A stretch of 64,000 nt of DNA from Pyropia yezoensis (Eukaryota; Rhodophyta; Bangiophyceae; Bangiales; Bangiaceae): the NCBI GenBank assembly GCA_009829735.1, contig CM020619.1, positions 7,182,375-7,246,374 of the forward strand, in the 5' to 3' direction. A program made the translations under genes and the position numbers. Shown one piece after another: positions 12,162-22,446 of the stretch (the stretch's first letter is position 1; every line of letters starts with the position of its first letter). A model generated the notes under the pieces. That model was not told where the DNA came from, did no database searches, and saw only the letters and a program-made list of their open reading frames with translations.

Positions 12162-13693
12162 CTAGGAGGAGTCGGTGGTAAACGCGGGCCCCCGCACTAC
12201 AGCGTCCATTGGCTCCTCTGCCGCCACGTCCGCCGCGCCCCGCCGTCGTAGGCCGCCCGCGTTCAGCCCCACTCCCCCCCCCTGGGAGAAGCTCGCGCTC
12301 TGGCCGCGACCCCTCCCCCCCACGACAGCGGCGTCGCCGCCGCCCCCCCCACCGCTGCCGCTGGGGCCCCCACTGCTGCCGCCGCCGCCGCCGCTCCCTC
12401 CTTGCTCGTACACCCAACTGTCCCCCCCCCCTGATGTCTCGACGCTCCCTACCGGCGCGCCGCTGCTGCTGCTGCCGCCACCGCCGCCTCCGCCGCCGCC
12501 GTCGCCATCGCCGCCACCGCCACTACCCCCACCCAGCGGCGGGCCGCGGTCCGACAGCAGGTCCGCGAGCGCGTCGTGGTCACGGGAGGGGGCAAACCAC
12601 GCGACCGCCGCGGTGACCGCGGCGGTCGCCCACAGCAGCCACGCGCACACCACAACGGCGTTGCGTTCCGACCAGCCGCCGCCACGGCCGACACCACCGA
12701 CGGCAGTGCCGTCGTCGGCCGCGGCGGCGGCGGCGGCGGCGGCGGCGGCTGCCAATACGTCGGGCAAGGAGTGGTGGACCGTCAACGTGATGGCCACCGC
12801 AAACCACATCATGGCAAGGCCGCACGCGGCAAGGACCTCGGTGGCACGGCCCAGCAGCCGGGGGGGGGGCGACAGCACGGCCGACCCTGCCGCCGGCCGC
12901 CAGGTGCCCAGCCCATCATCGCCGGCGCCTCCGTCGCCGGCGGCAGCGGCAGCGGCAGCAGCGTCGGAGGCGGCACCAGGGGAGTCGTAGCCCCTAGCGG
13001 GCAGAGAGCTGGACGGAGACGGCGCGACGAGGCCATCCAAGCCTGGCGTCGCGGGCGCCCCTGTTGTGCCCACCGCCGCTGCCGCTGCCGCCGCGGCCTC
13101 TGCCGGCGACGGCGGCGTCGGGGGCGGCGCCGCCTCCACGTCGGGCGTGTAAAACTCAGACAGTAGCCGCGCAATGGCGAGCGCCGCCGCCGCGGCGGCC
13201 GACGTGGCCCCCGCGGCGATCGCAACCGCACAGACAGGGGTGGAGCCGCCGAGAGCGCATACCAACTCGTCACTGCCGGGGGGGGATGCCTGTGGGGAAT
13301 GAGGGGGGGGAGAGGTGGGGGGGGGGGGGGGGGGGGGCGTGGGCGAAGGCGGAGAGGACCGCCACGGGGACGCTGCGTGTCAGCACCGCGCACCCGGAGA
13401 GGCCGCTCAAGTCATTCGCGCCGTCATACGGGGCGGAGCGGCAGGAGCGCAACCGAGCGAGCGCCCGCGCGACCTCCACACACACACGCGGCGGTGACTT
13501 GCACCCCAGCACCCCTCCCCCACACTTCCAAAAAGAAACAAGAGAGAGACCGCAAGCACACTCTCTGACCTCCCACGGGGCCGCCACAACGCACAAACAG
13601 TAGCTTATCCGCCGTCGCCCCCGCAACGGTCACAGATAGGACCGCCTGCCAGAGGTAGAGGAGCGGCTTGATGAGTGCATTCCACAGCACCAT
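12162..13693 (-). CDS. Predicted four-pass membrane protein (MARVEL-like topology), likely three exons
   Basis: The final exon is best supported at 13289-12162. It follows a pyrimidine tract ending CCCACAG and opens with ASPPGSDELVCALGG. It holds TM segments around PVCAVAIAAGATSAAAAAAL, EVLAACGLAMMWFAVAITL and AVVVCAWLLWATAAVTAAVA, and a long Gly/Ser-rich C-terminal tail ending TTDSS. An upstream start at 13693 gives MVLWNALIKPLLYLWQAVLS, a convincing first TM helix, before a GTGCGT donor near 13623. A short middle exon around DLSGLSGCAVLTRSVPVAVL (near 13340-13410) is plausible, but its borders are uncertain. Topology resembles MARVEL/SUR7-type tetraspan proteins. No diagnostic motif fixes the family, so function is not assigned. 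Confidence 0.5.
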
Positions 13694-14459
13694 CGCCGCT
13701 CCCGGGACCGCCGGCAGCGGCGGGGTGTAGGCGTACCAGCCGCTACTTGGGGGTGACCGCCCATGCGCCTCGCCCACGCGTGGAGCGGGAGGAAGAGCGG
13801 GGGGAGGAAAGGAAGTGCAGGGGGAAGGGAGGAGACGAGGGAGGGTGGGATAAAGCAAGGATAGCGATAAAAAGAGTGGAGGTGCTCAGGAGGGAGGGAA
13901 GGATGGAAAGAGCGAAAGAGGAAAGGCGGGGAGGCAAGGAGGGAAGGAGGGATGGAGGGGAGGGACGGAGGGAAAGAAGAAGACTTTCAAGATTTTAAGC
14001 AAGCAAGACGAGATGGACAGAGAAGGAGGGGCTGGACCGCAAGAAGAGGGACCGGTGGAAGGATTGGGGAAATACGGGAGGTTGGGGCGTCGGGGCAGAG
14101 AGACTGGAGCATCGTGCAGTATTTAGGTATTAAGTAGGAACAGAAGCGACGGGTGCGCCCCAATGGCAGCGAGCCACACTGCACGGAGTCTGCGGCACCA
14201 CCCGGCAGGGCCTGCACCGGATATGAAAATTGGGTCCGACTTGTTTGAGAGAACAAAAAAAAAACCACAACGGTGCCATATCGATATTTGCCACACCTGT
14301 ACAGTACTGTATGAACTGTACACTGCGTACAAAAGCGTACGCGCCAAAAAAAAAAAAAAGAGGCGGTGCACAAGAAAATCACAGGCTGATGGGCGCGCTA
14401 CGATGGGTGAAGGGGGCAAGGAGGGAGGGGATACTGGCCGGGGCGGACTCCCCGGCGAC
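13694..14459. other. Polypurine tract and AT-rich 3' flank of NDUFA2
   Basis: About 13786-14056 is almost pure A/G on the plus strand, which can adopt non-B structures. About 14250-14365 is AT-rich, with A runs and the palindromic GTACAGTACTGTA. No gene is seen. Confidence 0.55.
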
Positions 14460-15485
14460 TCACAGGACCGCCGCTGCCCCTGGCCGCGGCGGCCCGTTGC
14501 CGGCAAACGCCTGCGGGGTCGCGGCCTTAACCGCTGCTGCCGACGCGGCCAGGTCCTTAACCGCCGCGTTGACAGCTGAAGTGTTGCAACAAGTCAGCAA
14601 AGCAAAAGGGGCATGCATCCCCCCCCCACCCACAATCACAGAAGGCAGTGGTCGAGGCCAGGTGCACAGAAGCAGCAGCGGGGGCCAACGAACAGCGCAC
14701 GAAGAAACGAGACAGCGTCAGTCGCAGCACCGAGCAAGCGCCCACAGCGCCAAGAGGCCCAGTAGCACCACCCTGCGCCAAGCACTAAATGGCCATGGGG
14801 GCCATCCTCGCCCGCCCGCCCCCCCCCCACCGCCGCTGCCATGGCCGCCGCACCGCCCCCCCAACAAGACCTACCATTGGTGTCCATCCCCGCTGTGCTC
14901 GTCGACCGGTACACGCCATTGTCGAATCGTGCCGCGATGTACGGCGACACCCCGTCGGCAGGCCGCATCGCAATGGGCATCCCCGGGTTAAGCAGCTTGA
15001 GCTCCCGGTAGTGCGTCCGCGCCCACTCACTGCACGTAGAGCGGTGGGTAGTTGCCATGTACACGGCGCGACCAGCCACAGGGGCACCGGCGAGGCAGCC
15101 AAGGGAAAAACATCGCCACCAATGGCGACGACGACGAGGACCGCAGAAGAGGGGGGGAGAGAAAACAAAAACGAGAACCCTCCAGCGCCCCCGCGCAAAC
15201 GCCAACCATTAGGGTGGTCAGTCTAACGCCCCCAACAGGAGCCATGTGCACCAGCGACGGACGAGTGCCCCCCGCCCCCAGCGTCGCGTGGCCAAAGGCA
15301 GCCAGAGACTAGGCCACGAACCAATGCCGATCACACAACATACAAAGCCCGCCGCGCCCAATCCCCCCCCCCTCCACCCCCCGACTCTCTTTGACGCACC
15401 GGGTGCCCGCAGACGCAGGCGAGGCGGCGCAATACACCACCCGCAGCTCGTGGACGGAGCGGGAGAGGGCGGCTCGCCAGCTCAT
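14460..15485 (-). CDS. NDUFA2: NADH:ubiquinone oxidoreductase subunit NDUFA2 (B8), three exons
   Basis: NDUFA2 is a small thioredoxin-fold accessory subunit of mitochondrial complex I, sited in the matrix arm. Splicing the minus strand gives exon 1 15485-15400, exon 2 15029-14875 and exon 3 14575-14460, with introns of 370 and 299 bp. The donors are GTGCGT and GTAGGT; the acceptors are GTGCAG and TTCAG. The spliced frame is 357 nt, or 118 residues plus stop, close to the usual ~100. The N-terminus MSWRAALSRSVHELRVVYC matches the family start. GTREWARTHYRELKLLNPG forms across junction 1 and aligns with the family's GVRDFIEKRYVELKKANP. The ending AVNAAVKDLAASAAAVKA matches the last helix, with a short Pro/Gly-rich extension. 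Both junctions restore the frame exactly, which is strong support. Confidence 0.9.
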
Positions 15486-18019
15486 GGTGCCTCCGGAGAT
15501 GCACGGCTGCGTCACTGCCAGGCGGGTGCACAGAAGCGCGGGAACGGAAGGAAGAGAAAGGGAAAGTGCGACGAATTCTACGGGAAAGGGGCGGACGCGT
15601 CGTGTCGCCCCCGATCGCAACAGGTTCTGGGGGCAGGAGGAAGCGGGGACAGACCGAGGAAGACGGGGTGTCCACGGGACAGCCTCCGATGTCAGACTTA
15701 GATGGTGACTCGGTTCAATCTTCTCGTATCGTCAGTAAATACTCGCATAGTGTGTCCTACATAAATAAGTGAGAAGCTTCTTGATAGGCTTTGTTATTTG
15801 TTCAGTAAATACACACACCAACACCCTCGAACCTATGCGCCACTCAGCGACCGCAGCTGCGACCCGCTCATCGGTGCCGCCGCCGACTCTCCACAGGACG
15901 GGGTTGCAACCCACCCCTTGGCCGCCGGCGCCGCTTCCACCCCTCCCGCCTCGGTCGTCGATGCTCTACTGGTTGTCGTCGATCTTCGCACGCCGCCACT
16001 GCCGGCAAGATCACCACCGCCCCACCACCACCACCGCCGCGGCGGGCGCGGCGGCGTTGACTGCTGCGCCCCCCCCCCCCTCCCCCCAGCTGGTGACGGG
16101 GGGGGCGGTGGATGCGACAACCGCCCCCTAGCCAGCGACTGAGACGCAGGTGCTGACGGCGCCCCGCCGCCGCCACCGCTGCTCGCCAGCCGCCCGTGGA
16201 CGACTCCACCCCAGTTGTATTGTTCGTGGCAGCGGGCTGCTGCGGATGCGCACGACCGACGCGTCCCTCTGGAGGCATGAAGACGAGCTGCCGCCAACGG
16301 TCGCTACGGCGCCTGCGCTGTCCTGTGCGTTCCCGCCCCCCACCCAATGTATGCCACCACAAACGTCAGCAGTGGCCAGCCTCAGACGCCACAGATGCGT
16401 GCTGTCTGGTGCCGCGGCTGCCGCCGCCGCCTCGTTAACGACGCGCGCACCTTGCCGATGCCTGCCGACCTGTTCGGCCGCATCGGCGTCACAGACGCTA
16501 CCGCCAGATGGTTTTGCCAACGGTGCCCTGCGACGCTGCGGTGCCCCAAGCGTCGGCCCCCTCTTTTTGCCATGAAGAGCGGCTTTTGTTCGAACAAACG
16601 GTCTTCAACAGTCTGTATGTACATGTACAGCCCCCGATTACCATTTTGGTCGCCCAAGCGGCGGCCCATACTCCGGTTGCGCTTCCAATGCCTGCTCCAC
16701 CGCCTCCGTCCAACGCGGGCCGCTCCGCTGGCCGTGACCTTGGCAGTGGCGGAGCGAGTCACGTGCACCGCCAACGTCAACGCCCCCCTCACCACCACGC
16801 GTGGTATCGCTGCAGGTCTCGCGCACAAGAGTTGCAGCGATGGACGGCCCTACATGGGCCACTTTCAGCGAAATTTGGGTGCCGTCCACCGCCCCCCCCG
16901 CTCTCCGTGTGTCCTGCCGACTGGCGGTGGCGGCCTCCCCTCCCAGGGCGTCTGCTGGGGGGGCCGACGCGGCGCGTTCCAGGCAGAGGCTCGGTCGTCG
17001 CCGCGTCGGTCGTCACTCGCCGCGCCTTGCCCCCTCCCCCTCCTCCCGCGCCGCCCTATCGCCCTCCCCCACCCGCCCCCCCTCCTATTCACCTTGGACG
17101 CGGTGAGCGCCGCTCAGTCTGGGCTGTACTGGCGTAGAGGGTAGCGGGCGGTATTCTCCGCCACCTGCTCATCCCCCTCTTTTTTTTTCATTGCCGCTGG
17201 CCTGGTTCGTGGTACTGTACCTTCTGCTGCGGTTGCGACTAGCGCTGCTGGCGCCGCTTTTTCCGCCCGCCTTCCGCGCTACCCCCCCGCTTCCCTTTGG
17301 TGCAGCGGCGGGCGCGGCTGCCGCCGCTTTAGGCAAGACATTCGTCCCCCACCTCGCTTCCTCCACACGCGCTTGTGACCCGCCCGCCGTACCCATCGGA
17401 GCGGCGGCGGCGGCGGCATGCGTGTGGCCGCCGCCGGGTGCCACTGTTGTGGGCGGGGGCTGGCACGTGTGGGCGGTCGCAGCGCAACCGCGGCGGCGTC
17501 GGGAGCGCCCGCTTGGTAGGTAGGAAGACTGGGGGGGGGGGGGTTGGCGGCGGCACGGGCGGTGGTCGAGGGTGGCGCACCCTCCGACACCCGGTCTACC
17601 GCGGGGGGGGTTTTGCACCCCTGTTGTCGTCTTGTTCTGCGGAGGGGGGGTGGCGCGGGCAGAGCGGGGGGCGGGCCTGAATGCGGCGGGCATCTGTACT
17701 GCGGGCGTTTGGCGGTGGCGGTGGTCGATCCGCGGCGGAGTGGCCGGGAGGGGCGGACGGCTGCTGAGCGGTGTGAGTGGTGGCAGCCCCGGTCCCCTGT
17801 TTTGCTGGTGCGGAACGGGCGGCCGACCTTGCTGCCGCAGGGCGCTGCTTGTGACACCACGGCTGCTGCCCGCCGGCACGCTTCTCCCTCTGGGTGGCGT
17901 AGCTGCGCGCCCCCTGCTCTGCCTTTCCGTCTCTCCTTGCAACAGGCGCCTTCCTCTGGCTGAGGGTCTATCCGCTTTGGGAAGCGTATCCCCTCCCCTC
18001 GCATTTTCTTTCCTCCTCC
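15486..18019. other. 2.5 kb without a resolved gene; possible Cys-pair protein near 16.35-16.56 kb
   Basis: The stretch at about 15700-15830 is AT-richer. On the plus strand at about 16400-16545 a frame reads WCRGCRRRL ... ARWFCQRC, two Cys-x2-Cys pairs about 35 residues apart, like a zinc ribbon. Another plus frame from about 16560 reads natural peptide (EERLLFEQTVFNSLYVHV), but a minus-strand frame over the same bases is equally good. No gene model could be fixed. The last 500 bp is presumably the promoter and 5' leader of the MFS transporter. Confidence 0.3.
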
Positions 18020-19963
18020 ATGGGCCTTTCGAGGGGCTATGTGGTTGCTATCCTCACCCTCCTGTCCATCGTCAACTATGCGGACCGGTGGTCGGTGGCT
18101 GGGGTGCTCAATGAGCTGCAACGTCCTCCCTCATCGGGCGGGTTTGGCCTGTCGGACCTGCAAGGCGGCCTCCTGACGTCTGCATTTGTGCTGAGCTACA
18201 TGATCTTTTCGCCCGTGTGTGGCTTTCTTGGCGACCGCTACTCGCGGCGGGAGATTATCTTTGTCGGCATTGCCATTTGGTCGGGCGCCACCCTCTCCTC
18301 CTCGTTTGCATCGGAATACAGGCAGTTTCTGGCTTTCCGTGCGGTGGTGGGCATTGGCGAGGCCTCGTACGCGACGATTGCGCCAACATTGGTGGCGGAC
18401 CTCTACTCGCTGGAGGAGCGGACTCTTGCGCTGGGCTACTACACCTCATCGATCCCCATTGGTAGCGCTTTGGGGTACATTGTGGGCGGCGTGACGTCCC
18501 GCGTGGCGGGCTGGCGGTGGGCGTTCCGCATCACCCCTGTGGCGGGCTTCCTGCTTGCCGGCGTGTTGTACCTTTTTGTGGCGGAGCCGCCGCGGGGGAC
18601 ATCGGACGCGGTGACTCAGCAGCGAGGCTCACCGGTTCCGACGTCTCCAGGGGGTAGCGGCGGCGGCGGCGTGGGTGGGTCGCCGGCCCCTCCACCGCCC
18701 ATTAAGGCTCACGGGCTGTGGGGCTTTTGGGTGGACGTCAAGCTCATCCTTCGATCCCGCGCGTTTGTGTGGAGCACCTTGGGTAACTCCACGATGGCGT
18801 TTGTGTCGGGCGCGCTGGCACAGTGGGCCCCTGCTTATCTGCAGCGCGTCAACTGTGCGGACGTGTCGGGCAGCGACCTCACCGACTGCGAGTCGCAGAT
18901 CAACTTTATCTTTGGCGGCATGGCCGTTGTTACGGGCACGATGGGCACTCTGATGGGCGCAGCGCTATCCAAGTGGTATGGCCGCCGCAACGTCAATGCA
19001 GACGCCATCGTGTCGGGACTGGGCCTCATTGCGTCCACGCCGGCAGTTTTCCTTGCCCTCCACACGGCGCCGCTGCATGCCAACGTTGCGTGGGCGTGCA
19101 TCTTTGTGGCCGAGCTGACCGTCTCCCTCACGTGGGCGCCCACCAACGCCATCTTGCTGTCGGTGGTTCCACCGCACCAACGGTCCACCGCGTCGGGGCT
19201 ATCCATGCTAGCTACACACGCTATGGGCGACAGCGTATCCCCCATTGCTGTTGGCTACGTGGCCGACAAGCTGCATGACGGCGGCCGAGGGCTGTCCCGT
19301 GCGATGGCGCTGCAACACGCGCTGTACCTCGTGGTGTTTTGGTGCTTTGCGGGGGGGCTCTTCTTCTTCATCACCGCCAACCATCTGCAGGCGGACCGGG
19401 TGACAGCTCTGGGCGGCGGGTACGGACTCCTGGATGCGGAGGGACACGGAGGAAGAACAGGGAGTAGTGGCGGAAACGCTAGCGGAGGTGGCAGTGGCGG
19501 TGGTGGCGGCATCAGCGGTGGCGGTGGCGACGATGGCGTGGGAGATGACGACATTCGCGGTGGCGCCGTGGGTGGTGGCTCTCCCGGGCGTCAGCGTTCG
19601 CCTCGGCCGCTGGTTGACCTGGGCCGTCGCGCCCGTGATGCGGCGCCAAGAAACAATGGCCGCCTCATGGGCGACTTGGACGCCGAGCAGTCCTTATCGC
19701 TCACCGCGCCGGGTGCCATTGGTCGCACATCAGATGGACGGCCTCGTGGGAGTGGCGGGGTGGGCGGCGGCGACTACCGGCGTTACGAGCCGGTTGACGT
19801 TGCTGACGACGGGGGCACAAGGAGTCGCGCGTACGACCGGGTGGGGGGGGCGATGCCGCCCCGGTCTCCAGATGGAAGCGCTGAACTTCTACCACCGCGT
19901 ACCCCACGGGAGGGGACCGGCAGGGGGCCGGGTGGCACACCGGGAGGAGTGGAGTTGATATAG
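18020..19963 (+). CDS. Spinster-type MFS transporter (SPNS/SLC63-like)
   Basis: This major facilitator protein of 647 residues belongs to the Spinster group, whose animal members export lysophospholipids or sphingosine-1-phosphate from lysosomes or cells. TM1 carries the family start LLSIVNYADRWSVAGVL. The A-motif loop after TM2 reads GDRYSRREI (about residue 71). TM4 has GIGEASYATIAPTLVADLY and TM5 SIPIGSALGYIVGG, both typical of SPNS proteins. Twelve TM segments end near residue 460. The TM6-TM7 loop holds a Gly/Pro insert. A ~180-residue hydrophilic Gly/Arg/Ser-rich tail has no recognised domain and is longer than usual. The ATG at 18020 follows a pyrimidine-rich leader and starts directly at TM1. 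Single exon. The substrate is not predictable from sequence. It converges on the A49 gene. Confidence 0.88.
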   Translation: MGLSRGYVVAILTLLSIVNYADRWSVAGVLNELQRPPSSGGFGLSDLQGGLLTSAFVLSYMIFSPVCGFLGDRYSRREIIFVGIAIWSGATLSSSFASEYRQFLAFRAVVGIGEASYATIAPTLVADLYSLEERTLALGYYTSSIPIGSALGYIVGGVTSRVAGWRWAFRITPVAGFLLAGVLYLFVAEPPRGTSDAVTQQRGSPVPTSPGGSGGGGVGGSPAPPPPIKAHGLWGFWVDVKLILRSRAFVWSTLGNSTMAFVSGALAQWAPAYLQRVNCADVSGSDLTDCESQINFIFGGMAVVTGTMGTLMGAALSKWYGRRNVNADAIVSGLGLIASTPAVFLALHTAPLHANVAWACIFVAELTVSLTWAPTNAILLSVVPPHQRSTASGLSMLATHAMGDSVSPIAVGYVADKLHDGGRGLSRAMALQHALYLVVFWCFAGGLFFFITANHLQADRVTALGGGYGLLDAEGHGGRTGSSGGNASGGGSGGGGGISGGGGDDGVGDDDIRGGAVGGGSPGRQRSPRPLVDLGRRARDAAPRNNGRLMGDLDAEQSLSLTAPGAIGRTSDGRPRGSGGVGGGDYRRYEPVDVADDGGTRSRAYDRVGGAMPPRSPDGSAELLPPRTPREGTGRGPGGTPGGVELI

Positions 19964-20515
19964 AGTTGCGCGGTCGCTGCGTCTCCTTCCGCTCTTCTTT
20001 TTTGGACCATTTTTTGTGGGATGGTGGTCCACGCGTTCAGGGTTTTTCGCTGGTGGCTGCCGAGGTAGGCGACAAGCGGCGAACTTGTGGGACCGAGTGA
20101 CAATGCTCGCCGCACAGCGGGCAATGCGGATGGACCGCCCCATCTTCACGCTTGCTTGCGACACGAGCCGCGGCGGCGCAGCCCGCTCGGTATCGATGCC
20201 CTGTGCCCATGGTGGCCGTAGCGGCGGCTGGCACTATGGCCTCCGGGGTCTCCACGGTCACAGCCACCCACAGTCGAAGGGGTGGAATTGATTCGCCGCC
20301 GCCGCATAACGTCCCGAGGCAAATGCATGCCATCCCTACCGCGACACATGCACGAGAGGGAAACCTATCGCAGAGGAAGGAAAAGTTTTTGTCCCGCGCT
20401 TGAGCGTGCTCACGCCTCCACACAAGCGCCGGCGTCCCCCACTGCCGCGAGCGCGCGCCCGCACGGCGCCCCGCCCCGCCACCTGTGCACACTCACCCTC
20501 CCGCCCATGCCCATC
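19964..20515. other. Convergent intergenic spacer
   Basis: This is the shared 3' region of the MFS transporter and the A49 gene. It contains T-rich runs near 20000-20016. No gene is seen. Confidence 0.6.
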
Positions 20516-21895
20516 TCATCGGCGAGCGCGCCTGCGGCGGAGGCGGTCCATCTTGCCCAATACCAGCGGCACCGCCAGGCGCGCCACGTACCGCTGTTCC
20601 CCAGACGCCCCCATGCTGGCCTTCACCTTGCACCCCATGGAAATGCAGTAGAGTAGCGCCTTGGGCACCGCCAAGCCCAGTGCCCTCGCAATGCCCTCCA
20701 CCTCCCCCGCATAGTCCACAGCGATGAGCCAGGCGACCATCGCCCAGCTCACCACACGGTCACGAGATGCAGCTGTGTGCATGCGGGAGCCAGGGAACGC
20801 ACGCGGGTCGCTATCGACCTCGGAAAACGTGGCCAGCAGGCGGTCCACTACCGCCGGAGGCGCACCGAGGAGGTCGCCCAAGCCCTGTTGGTAGCGGGGC
20901 GATAGCCCCTTGGCAGTGCGGAGGAAGGCGCCCAGGTAGGTGACATACAAAGCGGCCATGACTCGGGGCTGCCGCCGGGACTCGGCTTCGGCGGCCAACG
21001 CCAGGAGCCCCGCGGACCATGAGTCAAAGACATAGAGCGGATGGGCAGAGGAGCTGATGGTTGTTTCTGCCGAGAGTGCGTCGAGGCGCTCGAGAAGGGA
21101 GTTGGCCTCGGCTGCCACGTCATCGTACTCAGCAGGGGAGATGAGGCCGGCCAGTGGGTAGGCGCCGTCGAGGGAGGTGGCAGCCAGATTATGCGGCGGC
21201 AGCAGCAACGCATCAGCAGCCATGCCGTCGCCACCGGCCGACAGGCCCGCAATCAGGCTCGCCGTCCCACCCGGGGTGCTGCTGCCGCCGCCAACGCCGC
21301 CACCGGGCGATACACGCGCGGCAGAGGCGGCAGCCGCCAAGGCCGCGGCAGTGACCGCCGCGTTCTCCTCCCCAATTTTCTCTTCGGTGACCTCATTGTC
21401 GGCTCGGGTCTTGACCGACAAACGGGCGCGCCTAGACCCAAACGAGGCAATGAGCTCTGACCGCTGTCGCCGCTGCCCCACGAGCGTGCCCGCATTGTCG
21501 GGCATGGCGGCCGCCTCCGCGGCAGGCGTGGCGACGGACGCAGTGCCGGTTTGGGGACGGAGCACCACTGCGGCGGAGGCGCCCTCGAGGCGCACCGCCC
21601 CCGTCCGTCGGTTGACCCGCGCAATGACGTAGCGGGTGTCGGCGCCGAGCGGGGTGGTGGGGCCCTCGTAGCGCCTGCCCGTGGGGGTGGAAACCGCCAG
21701 AGTGAGGGGCTTTGGGGGGGCAGAAGGCGCAAAGACAGTCACGTTGGAGGCGGAAACAGACGTGGGGAGGTCAGGTGGGCTGGGGAACCGCAGCAGCAGC
21801 GGGTGGGGGGCCGTCGTGGGCGCTTCACCGCTAGGGGCGGGCGCAGCGGGGGTGTAGGACACAACCTTCAGGGGCGGGGGTAAGCGAGGAGGCAT
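20516..21895 (-). CDS. RPA49: RNA polymerase I subunit A49 (RPA49/PAF53-like)
   Basis: A49 with A34.5 forms the TFIIF-like dimer of RNA polymerase I and stimulates rRNA gene initiation and elongation in the nucleolus. The product is 459 residues from the ATG at 21895 (MPPRLPPPLKVVSY); longer open sequence upstream lacks family similarity. The N-terminal dimerisation region includes LRFPSPPDLPTSVS, a central GRRYEGP...YVIARVNRRTGAVRLEGA segment and the diagnostic ELIASFGSRRARLSVKTRAD (about residues 145-164). The C-terminal half is the helical tandem winged-helix region, with VFDSWSAGLLALAAEAESR and ending GKMDRLRRRRARR. The linker is Ala/Gly-rich. Single exon. It is transcribed away from RPB2, with only 551 bp between the two start codons. 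Confidence 0.85.
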   Translation of the reverse strand: MPPRLPPPLKVVSYTPAAPAPSGEAPTTAPHPLLLRFPSPPDLPTSVSASNVTVFAPSAPPKPLTLAVSTPTGRRYEGPTTPLGADTRYVIARVNRRTGAVRLEGASAAVVLRPQTGTASVATPAAEAAAMPDNAGTLVGQRRQRSELIASFGSRRARLSVKTRADNEVTEEKIGEENAAVTAAALAAAASAARVSPGGGVGGGSSTPGGTASLIAGLSAGGDGMAADALLLPPHNLAATSLDGAYPLAGLISPAEYDDVAAEANSLLERLDALSAETTISSSAHPLYVFDSWSAGLLALAAEAESRRQPRVMAALYVTYLGAFLRTAKGLSPRYQQGLGDLLGAPPAVVDRLLATFSEVDSDPRAFPGSRMHTAASRDRVVSWAMVAWLIAVDYAGEVEGIARALGLAVPKALLYCISMGCKVKASMGASGEQRYVARLAVPLVLGKMDRLRRRRARR

Positions 21896-22446
21896 GGTGG
21901 CAAAGCTTTTGATGACAGATAGAAGAGCAGGCGGATGCGTCAGACTTGGGTGAGTCAAGGAGGGTGCACGGGAGGGTGGTCTGCGAGAACACAGAGCACA
22001 GGGGTCGCGGTAGTGTCGATCGCGAGTACCGAGTGCGAGGGCATCCTCATCCCGTCTTGCTCCGTTCGTCTGGTTGCCGCAGCGTGCGCCGACGGTGAAG
22101 TCGGACAAATGAAGTTCACTTTACATTTACATAATTCACGACAATCCGCATGCAGATTTCGCTTCGGCAAAGCTGTCGTAGATTTTTGTGACTTACTTGT
22201 GTGTATCGCCTCGTCATTTGCTCGCGTTCACATGGAATCGTATGGTCTTCAGTGTGCACGCTCGCTGGCATCGGCGCAGAGGCGCGTCTTTCACGCGGGC
22301 GACGTTGGCAGCGTGCATTGGCTTCCGTCTGCCGCCGCCCATCTGCGCTTCCGCCCCTGCACGGCGCTATCCCTCAGCCCCTTTGTGCTTCCCGTTGGTG
22401 CTGTGCGGATACCTGCGCCCCTGTGCGGGTTGCACCGCTCTACGAC
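21896..22446. promoter_or_regulatory. Bidirectional promoter region of A49 and RPB2
   Basis: These 551 bp separate the divergent start codons of a Pol I and a Pol II subunit gene, so the region must hold both promoters. The centre (about 22100-22200) is AT-richer than the flanks. I do not see a clear TATA box. Confidence 0.6.

Noticed and set aside
17191-17523. 110-codon hydrophobic plus-strand frame before the MFS gene
   Set aside because: It starts at TTG, has no ATG upstream of the hydrophobic part, and ends before the transporter start.
22201-22446. N-terminal extension of RPB2
   Set aside because: It is open but begins at GTG without an in-frame ATG, and it lacks RPB2 similarity.
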